A stretch of DNA of 64,000 bases from an uncultured bacterium. GTDB lineage: Bacteria > Bacillota > Clostridia > Oscillospirales > Ruminococcaceae. The notes beneath the pieces were generated by a model. The model did not search any database and had not been told where the DNA came from. It worked only from the letters and a program-made list of their open reading frames with translations. The stretch's first letter is position 1. Each line of letters begins with the position of its first letter. The translations under genes were made by a program, and so were the position numbers. The stretch is from NCBI GenBank assembly GCA_905215965.1, contig CAJMSD010000001.1, forward strand, positions 310,001 to 374,000. The letters run 5' to 3'. Below are positions 62,577 to 64,000 of the stretch, piece by piece.

Positions 62577-64000
62577 CTACGAAAGAGTAAATACGTTTTG
62601 AATACCGGAAACAGTGTATCCGGAATAGCTTTTTCCGTTCGCGTTTACCGAGAACGAAGCTCCCTGAGAAATGTCCGGAGAAAGCATCATAATGCACTTA
62701 TAGCTGTTTTCCGGAGTAAATGACGCAGCTTCACTGCCGCTGAGCGAGACTGATATTTTCGTTCCGCCGTTTACGGAAGAACCGAATCCTGCAACGATAT
62801 ACGGAAGCTCGGACTGAGTGGGAACAGTAACACTGTTTCCTATAGCGTAAAAAGTTCCGCCTGTATATGCAAAGCCGCTGTTTGCGTAAACAGAGCTTTT
62901 TTCTTCCTTAGTGCCTCCGAAAATTTCGCCGTATCCGCCGTTAAGATTGATAGAACCCTTTGATTTGATCCCATTTGTGCCGCCCTTTATATTTAGCGAA
63001 CCTCCGTTGACGGTGATATTATCGTGGGCGAAGAGTCCGGACTTTACCGATTTTATATTTATAGTACCGTTTTCAATGACGATATCGTCGTCGCTTGCGA
63101 TACCGTGAGCGTTAGCTGCCGTTATGTTCAGCGTGCCCTTTCCTCTGATCTCAAGGGTATCGTTTGTGAAAATAGCTCCGTCATTTATTTTATCGCCGCC
63201 GCCGTCTTTTAAATTTGAGGTCGTTCCTGCCATGAGCTTTATAGTCGCGCGTTTTGCGTCAGTTATCTGTATTGCAGGTCCGGAGGAATTGGTGATAGAA
63301 ACTCCGTTGAGATAAAGCTTGACCTTTTCGGTCGTGTTTACTTCAAGCTGACCGTCGGAAACGCTGCCCGAAATAAGGTAATCTCCTCCGCCTGTGATCG
63401 TGACCTTTGAGCCGTTTACGGTAACGTTGCTGCCTGTAAAGCTTGAAGTCTGACCGAGAGTGATCTCGGCAGCGTATGAAACGACTTCTTCTTCGGCTTC
63501 AGTCGGAGCTTCCGCTGCAGGAGTTTTCGAAGCGGAATCAGATGTGCTTCCGCCGCTGTTGGTGTCGGAGGTGTTTTTGTCCGAATTATTGTTTTTGTTG
63601 TCCGTGCTGTTATTTTCCGTGTTTTTGTTTCCCGAGTTCTGATTATTTGTTTGATTTCCCGTATTATTACTGCCGCTCGGAGCTTTTTCGGTATTTCCTG
63701 CGCTGTTATCGTTCGAGGGCGTTTTGCTGTCGTTAACGGCATTATCGGGGGCTTTAGCGTTTTCTTCCTTGGGCGCTGTAGCTGCTTCGGGAGATTTGTT
63801 TTCATTAACGGAGCTGTCCGATGAATTATTGCTGCTCTGTTCTGAAGTCGGCTCTTTGCTGTCCTTTTCGGAAGTATCCTGCTTATTGTCATTTGAGGAT
63901 TTTGACGCTGAACTGTCATCTGATTTGATTTCATCGCTGTTTTCGGACGAGCTGCCGTCGGAGCTGCTTCCGGAAGACAGAAGCGCGCTGCTTTCTTCAT
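62577..64000 (-). CDS. Large surface protein with Cthe_2159-like beta-helix domain (partial, C-terminal part)
   Basis: One open frame runs from the right edge to the stop at 62577 (about 474 residues visible; first full codon at 63998). Residues from the edge to about 63490 are a Ser/Asn/Asp/Lys/Glu-rich low-complexity linker typical of cell-surface proteins. From there (SYAAEITLGQTSSF, then ITGGGDYLISGSVSDGQ) to the stop is a repetitive Gly/Asn beta-helix with LKDGGGDKINDGAIF and NAHGIASDDDI, matching carbohydrate-binding proteins of the Cthe_2159 type, which bind polygalacturonate or cellulose. The start and signal peptide are outside the window. Confidence 0.8.
   Translation of the reverse strand, partial: EESSALLSSGSSSDGSSSENSDEIKSDDSSASKSSNDNKQDTSEKDSKEPTSEQSSNNSSDSSVNENKSPEAATAPKEENAKAPDNAVNDSKTPSNDNSAGNTEKAPSGSNNTGNQTNNQNSGNKNTENNSTDNKNNNSDKNTSDTNSGGSTSDSASKTPAAEAPTEAEEEVVSYAAEITLGQTSSFTGSNVTVNGSKVTITGGGDYLISGSVSDGQLEVNTTEKVKLYLNGVSITNSSGPAIQITDAKRATIKLMAGTTSNLKDGGGDKINDGAIFTNDTLEIRGKGTLNITAANAHGIASDDDIVIENGTINIKSVKSGLFAHDNITVNGGSLNIKGGTNGIKSKGSINLNGGYGEIFGGTKEEKSSVYANSGFAYTGGTFYAIGNSVTVPTQSELPYIVAGFGSSVNGGTKISVSLSGSEAASFTPENSYKCIMMLSPDISQGASFSVNANGKSYSGYTVSGIQNVFTLS

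Noticed and set aside
63416..64000. A minus-strand Lys/Thr/Arg-rich reading frame with an ATG at the right edge
   Set aside because: It is an overlapping frame of the Ser/Asn-rich linker. The neighbouring frame joins without a stop to the beta-helix domain at 62577 and has the expected composition.

Overview
The window is a chromosomal segment from a Gram-positive anaerobe, most likely Ruminococcus or a close relative (Oscillospiraceae, Clostridia). Grounds for this: anaerobic NrdD/NrdG, two class B sortases, a division/cell-wall cluster without ftsA, the clostridial run hprK-murB-rapZ-whiA-dnaE-pfkA, a DUF6465 histone-like protein, a MurE of the meso-DAP type, and near-consensus sigma-A promoters with 17-bp spacers. 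I see no phage, insertion sequence, integrase or CRISPR array. The window is a core chromosome rather than an island, so novelty lies in unusual versions of familiar genes and in structured RNA.

Layout. 1-4971: end of thiI, pncC, two tandem class B sortases and a SpoIID/LytB-domain protein whose two halves are in swapped order. 5043-18604: division and cell-wall cluster mraZ-rsmH-ftsL-[structured leader]-spoVD/ftsI-murE-mraY-ftsW-murG-murA-ftsQ-ftsZ; murC, murD, murF and ftsA are absent here. 18764-21774: a DivIVA-like coiled-coil protein, a structured intergenic region, a sigma factor, a tRNA-like element, a zinc-ribbon protein and a DUF1858 protein. 21861-27268: trmK-nif3 fusion, rlmA, NFACT/rqcH, 3-methyladenine glycosylase, AraC regulator. 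27387-30540: asnB and a pyrB carrying a PyrI-type zinc tail. 30763-35928 (minus): alpha/beta hydrolase, nrdG-nrdD under an NrdR box, a degenerate SGNH protein. 36139-38766: pyrE, polysaccharide deacetylase, vanZ-like, amidohydrolase. 38827-41670 (minus): rpsO-pnp with structured leaders.

41750-46015: rpe followed by three Rnf-like membrane subunits (D, E, A) and a DUF4015 protein. The E and A subunits have lost three of the four cysteines that hold the membrane iron-sulfur centre, and no RnfB, RnfC or RnfG is present. This is my best candidate for an undescribed system. 46112-54408: hprK-murB-rapZ-whiA-dnaE and pfkA; whiA appears to start at AUA. 54471-57935: folate transporter folT under a tetrahydrofolate riboswitch, proC, SpoIIM-like and DUF624-like membrane proteins. 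57955-64000 (minus): DUF6465 protein, HU, clpB behind a ribbon-helix-helix protein, an AT-rich region with large inverted repeats and a possible small RNA, and the end of a large surface protein running off the window.

The genes mostly serve growth: peptidoglycan precursor synthesis and septation, translation and RNA decay, replication, nucleotide supply and glycolytic control. Several are controlled by visible RNA elements (folT riboswitch, possible attenuator before spoVD, pnp and rpsO leaders). All family assignments come from motif recognition by eye; no database search was run.
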